A stretch of DNA of 64,000 nt, taken from NCBI RefSeq assembly GCF_030816075.1, contig NZ_JAUSXO010000001.1, positions 3,720,001 through 3,784,000 of the forward strand. Reading direction: 5' to 3'. Origin of the DNA: Arthrobacter agilis. GTDB taxonomy: Bacteria; Actinomycetota; Actinomycetes; Actinomycetales; Micrococcaceae. Position 1 is the stretch's first letter. Each line of letters begins with the position of its first letter. The notes beneath the pieces were generated by a model, which was not told the DNA's origin, did not search any database, and saw only the letters and a program-made list of their open reading frames with translations. This document shows, one piece after another, positions 9,068 through 18,118 of this stretch. A program made the position numbers and the translations under genes.

Positions 9068-9982
9068 TCAGGCGAATTCGCTGAGGGTGAGGCCGGATTC
9101 GAACTGCCGCTCGGCGCCGGTCAGCGGGTCGCGGAAGGCGATGCTGTGCGCGAGGAGCTGCAGCGGCCGGGTGTAGTCGTCCGGCGCCTGCGGATGGAGC
9201 ACGGGGTAGAACGGGTCGTTGATGATCCCGAGGCCGAGCGACGCCATGTGCAGCCTCAACTGGTGCGTCTTGCCGGTGTGCGGTTGCAGCCGGTACAGCC
9301 CCCGGTCCTCGCGCTGGTCGAGCAGGCTCACAGTGGTGTGGGTGTTCGCGGGCCCCTCGACCTCCTGCGCCAGGAGGTAGGTGCGCGATTTCACGATCCG
9401 GCTCCGGACGTCGAGCGGCTCGGTGTCGAGGTGCAGTTCGGGCCGTACGGGCGCCACCGCCCGGTACTCCTTGCTGATGCGCCGGTTCTCGAAGAGCAAC
9501 TGGTAGGCGCCGCGGGTCTCCGGATCGACGGAGAACATGAGGATACCCGCCGTCATCCGGTCCAGGCGGTGCATGGGGATGAGATCCGGGAGGTCCAGCC
9601 CGACGCGCAACCGGACGAGGGCGGACTCCGCGACGTACATCCCGCCCGGGGTGGTGGGCAGGAAGTGCGGCTTGTCGACGACGAGCAGATGCTCGTCCCG
9701 GTGCAGCACCGACAGCTCGACCGGCAGGCGCTCCTCCACGGGCAGCTCCCGGTAGTACCAGACGAAGGTGTGCTCGCCCAGCGGGGTGGACCGGGTCAGG
9801 ACCTCGCCCCCGAGCGCGACCACCTCGCCGCGGTCGAAGCGCTCACCGATGCCGTCCGGGTCCACGTGGTCGAACCGGTCGAGGATGTACTCGAGCGCCG
9901 TCGCCCAGGGGCCTTCGGCGGGCAGCCGGAGCCGGGTCGCGTTGACGCCGTTGCGCACGGGCAGGGGAGAGCGCATCGCCAT
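9068..9982 (-). CDS. RluA-family pseudouridine synthase
   Basis: About 304 residues. It isomerises uridine to pseudouridine in rRNA or tRNA. The catalytic-Asp motif is MHRLDRMTAGILMF, and LLVVDKPHFLPTTPGG and LQPHTGKTHQLRLHMASLG are typical family blocks. The start region reads GTG-ATG-GCG-ATG. The ATG at 9982 is used here, but GTG 9985 or ATG 9976 cannot be excluded because no clear Shine-Dalgarno is seen. The next gene downstream is the dedA-like gene, 53 bases away with its own -10 box. The modified site cannot be predicted. It resembles the subgroup often labelled RluA-like in Arthrobacter. Confidence 0.88.
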   Translation of the reverse strand: MAMRSPLPVRNGVNATRLRLPAEGPWATALEYILDRFDHVDPDGIGERFDRGEVVALGGEVLTRSTPLGEHTFVWYYRELPVEERLPVELSVLHRDEHLLVVDKPHFLPTTPGGMYVAESALVRLRVGLDLPDLIPMHRLDRMTAGILMFSVDPETRGAYQLLFENRRISKEYRAVAPVRPELHLDTEPLDVRSRIVKSRTYLLAQEVEGPANTHTTVSLLDQREDRGLYRLQPHTGKTHQLRLHMASLGLGIINDPFYPVLHPQAPDDYTRPLQLLAHSIAFRDPLTGAERQFESGLTLSEFA

Positions 9983-10015
9983 CACCGCACCACCCGCCCG
10001 TCGCCGTCCACCCCG

Positions 10016-10834
10016 TCAGGGTAGTGCCGCCCCGGCCGGGGTTTCCAATCGCGGCTGGCAGTGTGGGCAGTAGTAGAGCTCGCGCAGTTCGGTCTCCCGG
10101 TCCCCGAGCTGTTCGAGGGCCACGGGTGTACCGCAGCGCAGGCAGCCCCGCCGCGACCGTCCGTACACCCAGAGGGTGTTGCCGCGCAGCTGTCCCGTGG
10201 TGGCCCGGGTGGTGCGTGCCTTGTTCGCCTCGAGGAGCTTCTTGGACAGTTCGACCATGCGCGGCAGGTTGGGCACCTCACCGGTGGGCGTGAGCGGGTG
10301 GACACCGGCCAGGAAGCACAGTTCGCACCGGTACACGTTGCCGATCCCCGCGAGGTTCCGCTGGTCGAGCAGGGCCAGGCCGATGGGCCGGTCGGGCTGT
10401 TCGAGCAGCCGGCGCAGCGCCTCGTCCGGGTCCCAGTCGGGCCCGAGCAGGTCGGGTCCCAGGTAGCCGACGGCCTCCTCCTCGTCGGCGCGTGCGATCA
10501 CGCGGAGGAACCCGAGCTCGAACCCGACGACGACGGCGTCCTCCGTCTCCAGGATGCACCGCGCCTTGAAGGCGGGCCGGCGCCACTTCTCCCCGTGCGC
10601 GTAGACGTGCCAGAGCCCCTCCATCTTCAGGTGCGAATGGATGTCCCACCCGTCGTCGCCCCCGCCGCGGATCAGGAGGTGCTTGCCGCGGGCGACGGCC
10701 TCCTGCACGGTGTCACCGGTGAAGTCCACGGTGGCGAACTTGGGCACGCGGATGTCGCACCGTGTGAGCTGCTTCCCCGCGAGGGCACGGTGCAGCTCAC
10801 GGGCTGCCCGCCAGACGGTATCCCCCTCAGGCAC
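10016..10834 (-). CDS. nei2: Endonuclease VIII-type DNA glycosylase (Nei2)
   Basis: 272 residues of the Fpg/Nei base-excision repair family. It removes oxidised pyrimidines and nicks the abasic site. After the GTG start the protein begins PEGDTVW, giving the catalytic N-terminal proline and glutamate characteristic of Nei2 rather than the PELPEVE of MutM. A DNA-binding helix-two-turn-helix follows. The C-terminal zinc finger has CLRCGTPV and YYCPHCQ. The start overlaps the stop of lhr by 8 bases (GTGCCTGA), so translation is coupled. The lhr-nei pair is also adjacent in mycobacteria (Rv3296-Rv3297), supporting a joint DNA-repair role. Confidence 0.93.
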   Translation of the reverse strand: MPEGDTVWRAARELHRALAGKQLTRCDIRVPKFATVDFTGDTVQEAVARGKHLLIRGGGDDGWDIHSHLKMEGLWHVYAHGEKWRRPAFKARCILETEDAVVVGFELGFLRVIARADEEEAVGYLGPDLLGPDWDPDEALRRLLEQPDRPIGLALLDQRNLAGIGNVYRCELCFLAGVHPLTPTGEVPNLPRMVELSKKLLEANKARTTRATTGQLRGNTLWVYGRSRRGCLRCGTPVALEQLGDRETELRELYYCPHCQPRLETPAGAALP

Positions 10835-13800
10835 GGATCCTCAACCCCCGCGGCGTGGTGTAGAAGCCGGCGTCGGCCAGGGCGCGGCCGATGTCCGTGT
10901 CCAGGATCTCCCCGCCGTTCACCTTCTCGAGCGCCATCTTGTCCGCGGCACCGCGGCGGATGATCGTGACCAGGGCCAGCGCGGCCGCGCGCAGCACCGC
11001 GGTGTCCTCGGTGAAGGCCAGCAGGGTCTTCCCGCCGCGCTCCACGTAGAGGGCGAGGGCGCCGTCCACGAGCACCACCAGGGCACCCGCCTTCCGCCCG
11101 GCGCGGTGCCCGCCGTCGGCCTGGGGCCAGCTCAGCGCGGCACCGTAGGGGTTGGCGGGGTCGGTGGCCGCGAGGGCCACGGCCTTCAGGGGCGGGGCCT
11201 CCCCGCCGAGGACGTCCTGGGCGGTGGGCAGCTGGTTGTCCGCACTGAACGAGCGCAGGCGGTCCACCGTGGCGGGGACGGCGAACTGGGCGGCGCCGAG
11301 GTGCTCGATGAAGTACCCCCGACGGCACCGGCCCATCTCCTCGAGGCGCGCCAGCACCTTGTACATGAGTCCGAAACCGCCCGGGATGCCTTCCTGCCCG
11401 ACGGCGCCGCGCGTGACGACCCCGTACCGGTCCAGCAGGAGCTCCGCCGTGGCATGGGCGTGCAGCGTGGTCTCCGGTTCGACCCCGGGCAGCATGTTCC
11501 AGCGCCCGGCGGCCAGGGGAGGGGTGGGCCGCTGGTAGCTCCCGCCGTCGTCGGTCGCCGCGCTCAGGCGCATGGAGGCCCCGGTGAGGGACTTGCCCGG
11601 CGCCCGGCCGAGCCGCCCCGCCCGTGACGTCCGTGCGCGGGCCGGGACCGGCTTCTGCTTGTGCGCCGTCTTGCCGTGGGCGAGAAGCGCGCGCACCGGC
11701 GTGAAGGTGTCGTTGCTGATCCGGCCCGCCCACACCAGATCCCACAGCGCGGTGACGACGGCCGTGTCCGGAGTGGCCTCCTGCACGTCGAGCAGGTTGG
11801 TGAGCTGCCGCAGGAAGAAGCCGCCCCCGCCGGCCAGCAGGTCCAGCAGGGCCGTATGGAGCGCGCTGGGCTCGAAGGCCGGATCGGGCCGCAGGGTCAG
11901 GGGTGCGTTCTCGGCGAGGTGGAGGGCGATCCAACCGTCGTTGCCCGCGAGGGACCCCGCACCGGACCACAGCACCTCGCCTGTCGCGGTCAGTTCGTCG
12001 AGCATGGCGGGCGCGTAGTTCGCGACGCGCTGCGCCAGGATGAGCGGCTCCCATGCCGAGGCGGGGATCGGCACACCCGAGAGCTGGTCGATGACCGTGA
12101 TCACGCCGTCGAGGCCGCGCAGGCTGGAGCCGATGTGCTGCCAGGCGGGCAGGAACCGACCGTAGGCCGCCGGGTCCACGGGCTCCACCTCCTGCCGGAG
12201 GGCGGCGAGCGAGCGGCGGCGCAGGCGGCGGAGCACCTCGGCGTCACACCACTCGCTCGCGGCCGGCGCATGCACGGTGATGGTGCCGGGAGCGGCACCC
12301 GACGCGGCCGAGATGTCGAGGACGGGCACCGACTCGGCGGGACGGAACTCGCCCTCCACCACGCGCCCGGCGCCAGCGAGGCGCTGCAGCGAACCGGCGA
12401 CGACGGCGACACCGAGGCCGAGGCGGGCTGCGGCCTCCGCGGCGGTGAACGGTCCGTGGGTGCGCGCGTAGCGGCCCACGAGGTCCCCGAGCGGGTCCTC
12501 CACCGGTTCGATGAACGCCAGCGGGATGCCCATGGGCAGCGGGACGCCGAGGGCGTCGCGGAGGCGGGCCGCGTCCTCGACGGCCGAGACCCGTTCGATG
12601 CCCGCGATGTGGACGGTCAGTGCACGGTTCGCCTTCACGAGGGCCGCGACGTGCCGGCCGACCACCTCGACGGATGCCCGCCCGGGGACCGGTGTCACGG
12701 AGGCAGCCATGAGCGCCTCATCCGAGGCGTCCTCATCGGTGGGTGCGAACGGGGACGCCTCCGGCGATGCGTGGGATCCGGTGGGGACGTCGACGGACTC
12801 CCGCCCGCCCGCGGCCGCCGAGGATCCGGGGACAACGGACGTGAGGGCGGTCTGCTCGTCCGCCGGGGCCTCGAGCCGCTCGGCGATCTCCTCCACGGTG
12901 AGTGGTCCGAGCAGGCGCAGCAGGTCCGCGACCCCCTCGAGCCCGCGGGCCAGGCGGTCCGGCCGGAGGCGCTGCAGTTCGAGTTCCGTCTCGGCGATGA
13001 CCCGCGCGTCGAGCAGCTCGCGCAGCTCCGCCCGGCCGAGCAGCTCGTTGAGGAGCGTCGGGTCGAGCGAGAGCGCCGCGGCCCGGCGTTCGGCCAGGGG
13101 CGAATCCCCCTCGTACAGGAACGACGCCACGTACCCGAACAGCATGGACCGTGCGAAGGGCGAGGGCTGCTGCGTGGTGACCTCGACAATGCGCAGCTCC
13201 CGGCGCTCGATCGATGCGGCGAGCTCCTTCAGGGCGGGCAGGTCGTAGACGTCCTGCAGGCATTCGCGCACGGTCTCGAGGACGATCGGGAACGTCGGGT
13301 ATTTCTTGGCGACGTCGAGCAGCTGCGCCGACCGCTGCCGCTGCTGCCACAGGGGGGTCCGCTTGCTCGGATTCTGGCGTGGCAGCAGGAGGGCGCGGGC
13401 CGCGCACTCCCGGAACCGGGAGGCGAAGAGCGCCGATCCGCCCACCTCGGCGGTGACGATGCCGTCGAGCTCCTCGGCGTCGAACAGGAAGAGATCGGCA
13501 CCGGGCGGTTCGTCCTCCATGAGCGGTACGCGGAGCACGATGCCGTCGTCGGACGCCATCGCGGCGCCGTCCATGCCGTACCGCTGCTCGAGCCGGGCTC
13601 CGACGGCGAGCGCCCAGGGCGCATGCACGGGCATGCCGAACGGGCTGTGCAGCACCACACGCCAGTCGCCGAGTTCGTCGTGGAACCGCTCGACGACGAG
13701 CGTCCGGTCGCTGGGCACCACCTCGGTGGCCTCGCGCTGCTCCGTCAGGTAGGTGATGAGGTTGCCCGACGCCCACGCGTCGAGGCCGATCCTCGCGCAC

Positions 13801-15836
13801 CGCTCCTGCGCCTGCTCCGGCGTGGCGCCGGACATCTCCCGGTTGAAGGCGCCGAGCGCACGGCCGAGTTCGACGGGGCGGCCGAGGGAGTCGCCCTTCC
13901 AGAACGGCAGCTTGCCGGGCTGCCCGAAGGCGGGGGAGACCAGCACGCGGTCATGCGTGATCTCCTCGATCCGCCAGCTGGTGGCTCCCAATGCGAAGAC
14001 ATCGCCGACCCGGGATTCGTACACCATCTCCTCGTCGAGTTCGCCGACGCGGCGGCCTCCCGCGCGCGGTCCCTCGCCCTCGGACCCGACGAGGAACACG
14101 CCGAACAGGCCGCGGTCGGGGATGGTGCCGCCGGAGGTGACGGCCAGGCGCTGCGCCCCGGGCCGGCCCGTGATGGTCCCTTCCACGCGGTCCCAGATGA
14201 TGCGGGGCCGCAGCTCGGCGAACTCGTCGGACGGGTACAGGCCGGCGAGGAGGTCGAGCGTCGCGTCGAACGCCGACCGCGGCAGGGTGGCGAACGGCGC
14301 GGAGGCGCGGACGACGTCGAACCACTCCTCGACGTCGATGGTGCCGAGCGCAGCCGCCGCGACGGTCTGCTGCGCCAGGATGTCCAGCGGGTTGGTGGGG
14401 ATGTAGAGGGGCTCGATCTGCCCGGCGAGCATGCGCTCCACGGTCACCGTCGTGTTGATGAGGTCCCCGCGGTGCTTGGGGAACAGGACGCCCTGCGAGA
14501 CCTCGCCCACCTGGTGGCCGGCACGGCCCACGCGTTGCAGGCCGCTCGCCACGGAGTGCGGTGACTCGACCTGCACCACGAGGTCCACCGCGCCCATGTC
14601 GATGCCGAGTTCGAGCGAGCTGGTGGCGACCACGCAGCGCAGGCGGCCCGATTTCAGGTCGTCCTCGATGAGCGCGCGCTGGTCCTTCGACACCGAGCCG
14701 TGGTGGGCGCGGGCGAGCAGCGGGGCGGCGCCGTTGCTCTGCCCCGCCTGGGCCATCATCTGCGCGGGGGTCGCCGTGGTGTGCGCGAACGACGGCGCCG
14801 CGGCGGGCTCCACGGCGGCCGGGTTGCCTCCGGCCGCCCAGACGGCGTCCCGCTCGAGGCGCTCCGCGTGGATCTCGTTGAGCCGCGCGGTCAGGCGCTC
14901 GGCGAGCCGGCGCGAGTTCGCGAACACGATCGTGGACCTGTTCTGCTCGATGAGGTCGACGATCTTCTCCTCGACGTGCGGCCAGATGCTCGCCTGCGGC
15001 ACGGCGTCGCCGTCGTCGTCGGTGTTCGACGCGGCCCCACCGAGCTCCGTCATGTCCTCCACGGGTACCGTGACGGTGAGGTCCCACTGCTTCTTCGACG
15101 GCGGCGCGACGATCTCGACGGGGGCGTTGCCGGACAGGAACCGGGCCACCGTCTCCTTGGGCTCCACCGTGGCGGAGAGGCCGATGCGCTGCACCGGCTT
15201 GTCCAGCAGGGCGTCGAGGCGGGCCAGGGACACTGCGAGGTGCGCGCCGCGCTTGGTGCCCGCGACGGCGTGGACCTCGTCGATGATGACGGTGTCCACC
15301 TCCATCAGCGTCTCCCGCGCCTTCGACGTGAGCATGAGGAACAGGGACTCGGGCGTGGTGATGAGGATGTCCGGCGGCCTCGTGAGCATCGCGCGGCGTT
15401 CGGCCTGGGGGGTGTCACCGGATCGGACACCGACGGTGATGCTGGGCGCGGGCAGCCCGAGCCGCTTGGCCGTCTGCGTGATGCCGATCAGCGGCGCCCG
15501 CAGGTTCCGCTCGACGTCGACGCCGAGGGCCTTCAGGGGCGAGATGTACAGCACGCGGGTACTGCGCTTGGGTGCTGCCGGTGCCTTCCGCCCCTTCGCC
15601 GGTGCAGGGGCTTCGGGCTCGGCCTCGCCGCTCCCGCCCGAGGCGATCAGGCGGTCCAGGGCCCAGAGGAACGCGGCGAGCGTCTTGCCCGAGCCGGTGG
15701 GCGCGACGACGAGGGCATTGGATCCGGCGGAGATGGCGGACCAGGCGCCCTCCTGGGCGGGCGTGGGTTCGGAGAAGGCCCCGGCGAACCACTCGTGCGT
15801 AGCCGGGGTGAATCTCGTCAGTACCTGCGTCGTCAC
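10827..15836 (-). CDS. lhr: ATP-dependent helicase Lhr (large helicase-related protein)
   Basis: 1669 residues, typical of full-length Lhr. This is a superfamily-2 3'-5' helicase acting on DNA or RNA:DNA hybrids in repair. The Walker A APTGSGKT is at about residues 40-48, DEVH in IIDEVHAV near 183, a SATV motif near 230, and GLQRVGRAGHQ near 435. The Lhr core domain with winged helix follows, then a roughly 800-residue C-terminal extension. The GTG at 15836 is preferred over the longer open frame to 16004. A CATGAT -10-like box lies 6 bases upstream and protein similarity begins here. It overlaps nei2 by 8 bases in an operon. Confidence 0.95.
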   Translation of the reverse strand: MTTQVLTRFTPATHEWFAGAFSEPTPAQEGAWSAISAGSNALVVAPTGSGKTLAAFLWALDRLIASGGSGEAEPEAPAPAKGRKAPAAPKRSTRVLYISPLKALGVDVERNLRAPLIGITQTAKRLGLPAPSITVGVRSGDTPQAERRAMLTRPPDILITTPESLFLMLTSKARETLMEVDTVIIDEVHAVAGTKRGAHLAVSLARLDALLDKPVQRIGLSATVEPKETVARFLSGNAPVEIVAPPSKKQWDLTVTVPVEDMTELGGAASNTDDDGDAVPQASIWPHVEEKIVDLIEQNRSTIVFANSRRLAERLTARLNEIHAERLERDAVWAAGGNPAAVEPAAAPSFAHTTATPAQMMAQAGQSNGAAPLLARAHHGSVSKDQRALIEDDLKSGRLRCVVATSSLELGIDMGAVDLVVQVESPHSVASGLQRVGRAGHQVGEVSQGVLFPKHRGDLINTTVTVERMLAGQIEPLYIPTNPLDILAQQTVAAAALGTIDVEEWFDVVRASAPFATLPRSAFDATLDLLAGLYPSDEFAELRPRIIWDRVEGTITGRPGAQRLAVTSGGTIPDRGLFGVFLVGSEGEGPRAGGRRVGELDEEMVYESRVGDVFALGATSWRIEEITHDRVLVSPAFGQPGKLPFWKGDSLGRPVELGRALGAFNREMSGATPEQAQERCARIGLDAWASGNLITYLTEQREATEVVPSDRTLVVERFHDELGDWRVVLHSPFGMPVHAPWALAVGARLEQRYGMDGAAMASDDGIVLRVPLMEDEPPGADLFLFDAEELDGIVTAEVGGSALFASRFRECAARALLLPRQNPSKRTPLWQQRQRSAQLLDVAKKYPTFPIVLETVRECLQDVYDLPALKELAASIERRELRIVEVTTQQPSPFARSMLFGYVASFLYEGDSPLAERRAAALSLDPTLLNELLGRAELRELLDARVIAETELELQRLRPDRLARGLEGVADLLRLLGPLTVEEIAERLEAPADEQTALTSVVPGSSAAAGGRESVDVPTGSHASPEASPFAPTDEDASDEALMAASVTPVPGRASVEVVGRHVAALVKANRALTVHIAGIERVSAVEDAARLRDALGVPLPMGIPLAFIEPVEDPLGDLVGRYARTHGPFTAAEAAARLGLGVAVVAGSLQRLAGAGRVVEGEFRPAESVPVLDISAASGAAPGTITVHAPAASEWCDAEVLRRLRRRSLAALRQEVEPVDPAAYGRFLPAWQHIGSSLRGLDGVITVIDQLSGVPIPASAWEPLILAQRVANYAPAMLDELTATGEVLWSGAGSLAGNDGWIALHLAENAPLTLRPDPAFEPSALHTALLDLLAGGGGFFLRQLTNLLDVQEATPDTAVVTALWDLVWAGRISNDTFTPVRALLAHGKTAHKQKPVPARARTSRAGRLGRAPGKSLTGASMRLSAATDDGGSYQRPTPPLAAGRWNMLPGVEPETTLHAHATAELLLDRYGVVTRGAVGQEGIPGGFGLMYKVLARLEEMGRCRRGYFIEHLGAAQFAVPATVDRLRSFSADNQLPTAQDVLGGEAPPLKAVALAATDPANPYGAALSWPQADGGHRAGRKAGALVVLVDGALALYVERGGKTLLAFTEDTAVLRAAALALVTIIRRGAADKMALEKVNGGEILDTDIGRALADAGFYTTPRGLRIRA

Positions 15837-15964
15837 CCACTCATCATGCCCCAGCGCACCGACACTCGCCGGAGGGGCGGCGCACCGCAGGCCTCCCCCC
15901 GCCGCGGGGCCGGCGGGAGTAGGTTTCAGGGGAGCCGCGCCGCGCGGCCGGGGGAGGAGCGGCC

Positions 15965-16513
15965 ATGGCAGCAGGAGCAGGGACGGCTGGAACCCGTGGA
16001 CCACGCGGGCACGTGTCCCACAACTGGCTGCCCGTGGCAGGCGTCGGATCGCTCTTCCTCGGCGGCGCCGCGGCAGCGCTCGTGTTCGAGGGCGACACGG
16101 GCCGGACGGCCGTCTATTTCGTGGTGGCCACCCTGGTGCTCATCCTCCTGACCACGCCGTGGCTCCTCCGCCACCCGCCGGCGCTGCATGCCGGTGCGGG
16201 CGCCTACCTGGTGCTCGGTGTCGTCGTGGAGCTCGGCGCGCTCCTCGGCGGGGCCGTGGAGGCCTTCCGGGGGCTCGGCGCCTGGGTGGTGCTCGGGATC
16301 GGCGTCGCGGTGTACGGGTACCTCGAGCGGGGGCGCGTCATGATCACTGCCGGGGCGGGCACAGCGCTGCTGGGCGTCGGCGCCATCGTCACGGCCGCGC
16401 CGTGGCCGACCCTGGTGCTCGCACTGGCCAGCGCAGCCCTGCTCGTGTTCGCGGCCTGGCGGCTCCGGCTCCTGGGGATGCAGGCCGGACTCCCCGCCGG
16501 AGCCGGCCGCTAG
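15965..16513 (+). CDS. Conserved membrane protein of unknown function
   Basis: 182 residues with about five hydrophobic helices: near 20-40, 45-65, 75-95, 100-120 and 130-160. A short basic N-terminus precedes them. GGGGGAGGAG lies just upstream of the ATG. It is divergent from lhr and convergent with the lipoprotein gene. Nothing in the sequence points to a substrate or catalytic residue, and I do not recognise a family. It is a small integral membrane protein, possibly actinobacterial only. Confidence 0.7.
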   Translation: MAAGAGTAGTRGPRGHVSHNWLPVAGVGSLFLGGAAAALVFEGDTGRTAVYFVVATLVLILLTTPWLLRHPPALHAGAGAYLVLGVVVELGALLGGAVEAFRGLGAWVVLGIGVAVYGYLERGRVMITAGAGTALLGVGAIVTAAPWPTLVLALASAALLVFAAWRLRLLGMQAGLPAGAGR

Positions 16514-16542
16514 CCGGCCCTCCAGGGCAGCCGGCCACGCCG

Positions 16543-16643
16543 CCGCTGAAACGGCCCGCCGGCCGGGCCGCCGCGATGACGGCCAGTGAGAGCCCGCCGC
16601 TGGAACGCCCCGCCGGCCACGCCGCCCGCTGGAACGGCCCGCT
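16543..16643. repeat. Three 18-base repeats in a short intergenic region
   Basis: Near-identical copies of CCGCTGGAACGGCCCGCC lie at 16543-16560, 16597-16614 and 16626-16643, with one or two differences per copy. The last reaches into the stop codon of the lipoprotein gene. The gap lies between convergent genes and holds no other feature. Confidence 0.6.
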
Positions 16644-17352
16644 AGGACGCGGGCTGCAGCGTCCCGATGGTCATCAGCACCACGGACGCCGCGGAGCAGG
16701 CCGGGATCTCCTGCGGCAGCACGAGCGAGTCGGTGTCTCCGGGCGGGTAGACACGCAGGCCGGCGGCGGTCGTGAGTCCGCAGTCCGCACCGTAGTTCTG
16801 GGCGTTGGTCTGCCGCAGGGTCGCGGCGGCGGAGGCACCCGGGGCGAGGGACACGACGGTCGACGCCGAGCCGTCGCGGTCCGCGGGGGCCCCGATCTGG
16901 GTGCCGGCCGCATCGACGAAGGACACCCCGGGGAAGCCGTCCACCCTGCACTCCTGGTCGGAGGCGTTGGTCAGCACGAGCGTGCGGTACACGCTGCCCG
17001 CTGCGCCGCCGCCGGGCTGGTCCTCGACGCTCCCGGTCAGCTGCGCGGCCGTGCAGGCTCCGCCCGCAGCGGGCGCGGCTGTGGGCGTGACGGGTGACGG
17101 CGCCTCCGTCGTCGGTGCGGCCGATGCCGAAGTGGACGGAGCTGCGGACGGCGCTGCCGTCGGCGCTTCGGACGGCGCCTCGCTCGTGGTGTCGGCCGTC
17201 GGCGCTGCCGACGGTGTCGAGGACGCCGACGGGCCCGGTGCCGCCGTCCCGCCGTCGTCCGTCCCGGACGACGCGCAGCCGCTCACCGCCATCAGGCTTC
17301 CGGCGGCCGCAACGGCCACGATCCAACGCTTGCTCCCCAGCAGACTAGTCAT
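16642..17352 (-). CDS. DUF4232-type secreted lipoprotein
   Basis: 236 residues. A signal peptide ends in a lipobox with VSGC at about residues 23-26, predicting diacylglyceryl anchoring to the outer face of the membrane. A 60-residue Ser/Thr/Pro/Ala-rich linker follows. The C-terminal domain has four spaced cysteines and the TLTNxSDQECRVDGFPGVSFVD block typical of DUF4232 proteins, which have an immunoglobulin-like fold. A TAATGT -10-like box exactly 6 bases upstream of the ATG suggests leaderless transcription. Function is unknown. Confidence 0.82.
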   Translation of the reverse strand: MTSLLGSKRWIVAVAAAGSLMAVSGCASSGTDDGGTAAPGPSASSTPSAAPTADTTSEAPSEAPTAAPSAAPSTSASAAPTTEAPSPVTPTAAPAAGGACTAAQLTGSVEDQPGGGAAGSVYRTLVLTNASDQECRVDGFPGVSFVDAAGTQIGAPADRDGSASTVVSLAPGASAAATLRQTNAQNYGADCGLTTAAGLRVYPPGDTDSLVLPQEIPACSAASVVLMTIGTLQPAS

Positions 17353-17450
17353 GGACTCACATTAGCCCCGGGATCCCGGAGCGCCAGTAGGCGGACACGG
17401 CCGTGCCGGGATCGTTACGTGCCCAGGACCTGCAGCATCGCCGATGCCGC

Positions 17451-17906
17451 CTATTCGTGGTGGTACGAGCGGCCGCCGGCGATCTCCTGGGCGCGGTACA
17501 CCTGCTCGGCGAGGATGAGGCGCACCAGCTGGTGGGGGAAGACCAGGGGGGAGAGGGACCACACGAAGTCGGCCCGCTGGTGCACCTGCGGGTCCACGCC
17601 GTAGGCGCCGCCGATGATCACCGTGACACTGCGCGACGCCTCGAGCGGCTGCAGCAGGGTCCGGGAGAGCGTGGGCGAGTCGATGGCCTTGCCGCGCTCG
17701 TCGAGGAGGATCACGTAGTCGGTGCCGAGCCGTGCGAGGAGCCGCTCGGACTCCTCCCTGCGCGCGGCGTCGTGCTCGCGCGCTGAGTGGTTGATGAGCT
17801 GCCAGGACAGGTCGAACGGCTTCTTCAGGCGCTTCGCGTAGCGCTCGATGCCCTCGGACACCCAGCTCTCGTGCTTGCGGCCCACTGCGAGCACCCGGAT
17901 TGCCAT
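17451..17906 (-). CDS. rlmH: 23S rRNA (pseudouridine1915-N3)-methyltransferase RlmH
   Basis: 151 residues, SPOUT-class methyltransferase, the usual length. It methylates pseudouridine 1915 in helix 69 of 23S rRNA using S-adenosylmethionine. The knot region contains VTVIIGGAYGVDPQV, and the C-terminus HQLVRLILAEQVYRAQEIAGGRSYHHE is the family hallmark. A TAACCT box lies exactly 6 bases upstream of the ATG with no Shine-Dalgarno, so it is probably leaderless. It is divergent from the glycan operon. Confidence 0.97.
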   Translation of the reverse strand: MAIRVLAVGRKHESWVSEGIERYAKRLKKPFDLSWQLINHSAREHDAARREESERLLARLGTDYVILLDERGKAIDSPTLSRTLLQPLEASRSVTVIIGGAYGVDPQVHQRADFVWSLSPLVFPHQLVRLILAEQVYRAQEIAGGRSYHHE

Positions 17907-18006
17907 GACCTCAGGTTATCGCCCCGATCCGGGTGCCCACACGGCACCGGAGGGGCGGAACGGGCCCTGCCGGAGGTGGACGCCGGATGAACACGAGGCA
18001 AAGAAC

Positions 18007-18016
18007 AAGCGCTTGC
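18007..18016. promoter_or_regulatory. CAAGCGCTTG palindrome upstream of the glycan operon
   Basis: A perfect 10-base palindrome about 52 bases upstream of the possible -10 of the glycan operon. It is a candidate activator or repressor site; no regulator is known. Confidence 0.35.
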
Positions 18017-18060
18017 ACAAGGATTTCGCGGGCCCAAGTTTTCCTGCCCGGCGCGGAGGG

Positions 18061-18078
18061 CCGTCAGTACGCTGACGG
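18061..18078 (+). promoter_or_regulatory. Inverted repeat overlapping the probable -10 of the glycan operon
   Basis: CCGTCAG (18061-18067) and CTGACGG (18072-18078) are exact inverted repeats around a 4-base centre. A TACGCT hexamer (18068-18073), matching the actinobacterial -10 TANNNT, lies across the centre. The start codon is 41 bases downstream. This geometry fits a repressor operator, but a 5'-UTR hairpin cannot be excluded. Confidence 0.45.
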
Positions 18079-18118
18079 AACCCAACCGAACACCCCGAAG
18101 CGCATGAGGGAGGCGGCA

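Noticed and set aside
11661-14564. 967-codon plus-strand frame opposite lhr
   Set aside because: Low-complexity Arg/Gly/Glu translation, an antisense shadow of lhr.
15837-16004. N-terminal extension of lhr to an upstream ATG
   Set aside because: Pro/Ala-rich residues without family similarity; the -10 box and GTG at 15836 explain the start better.
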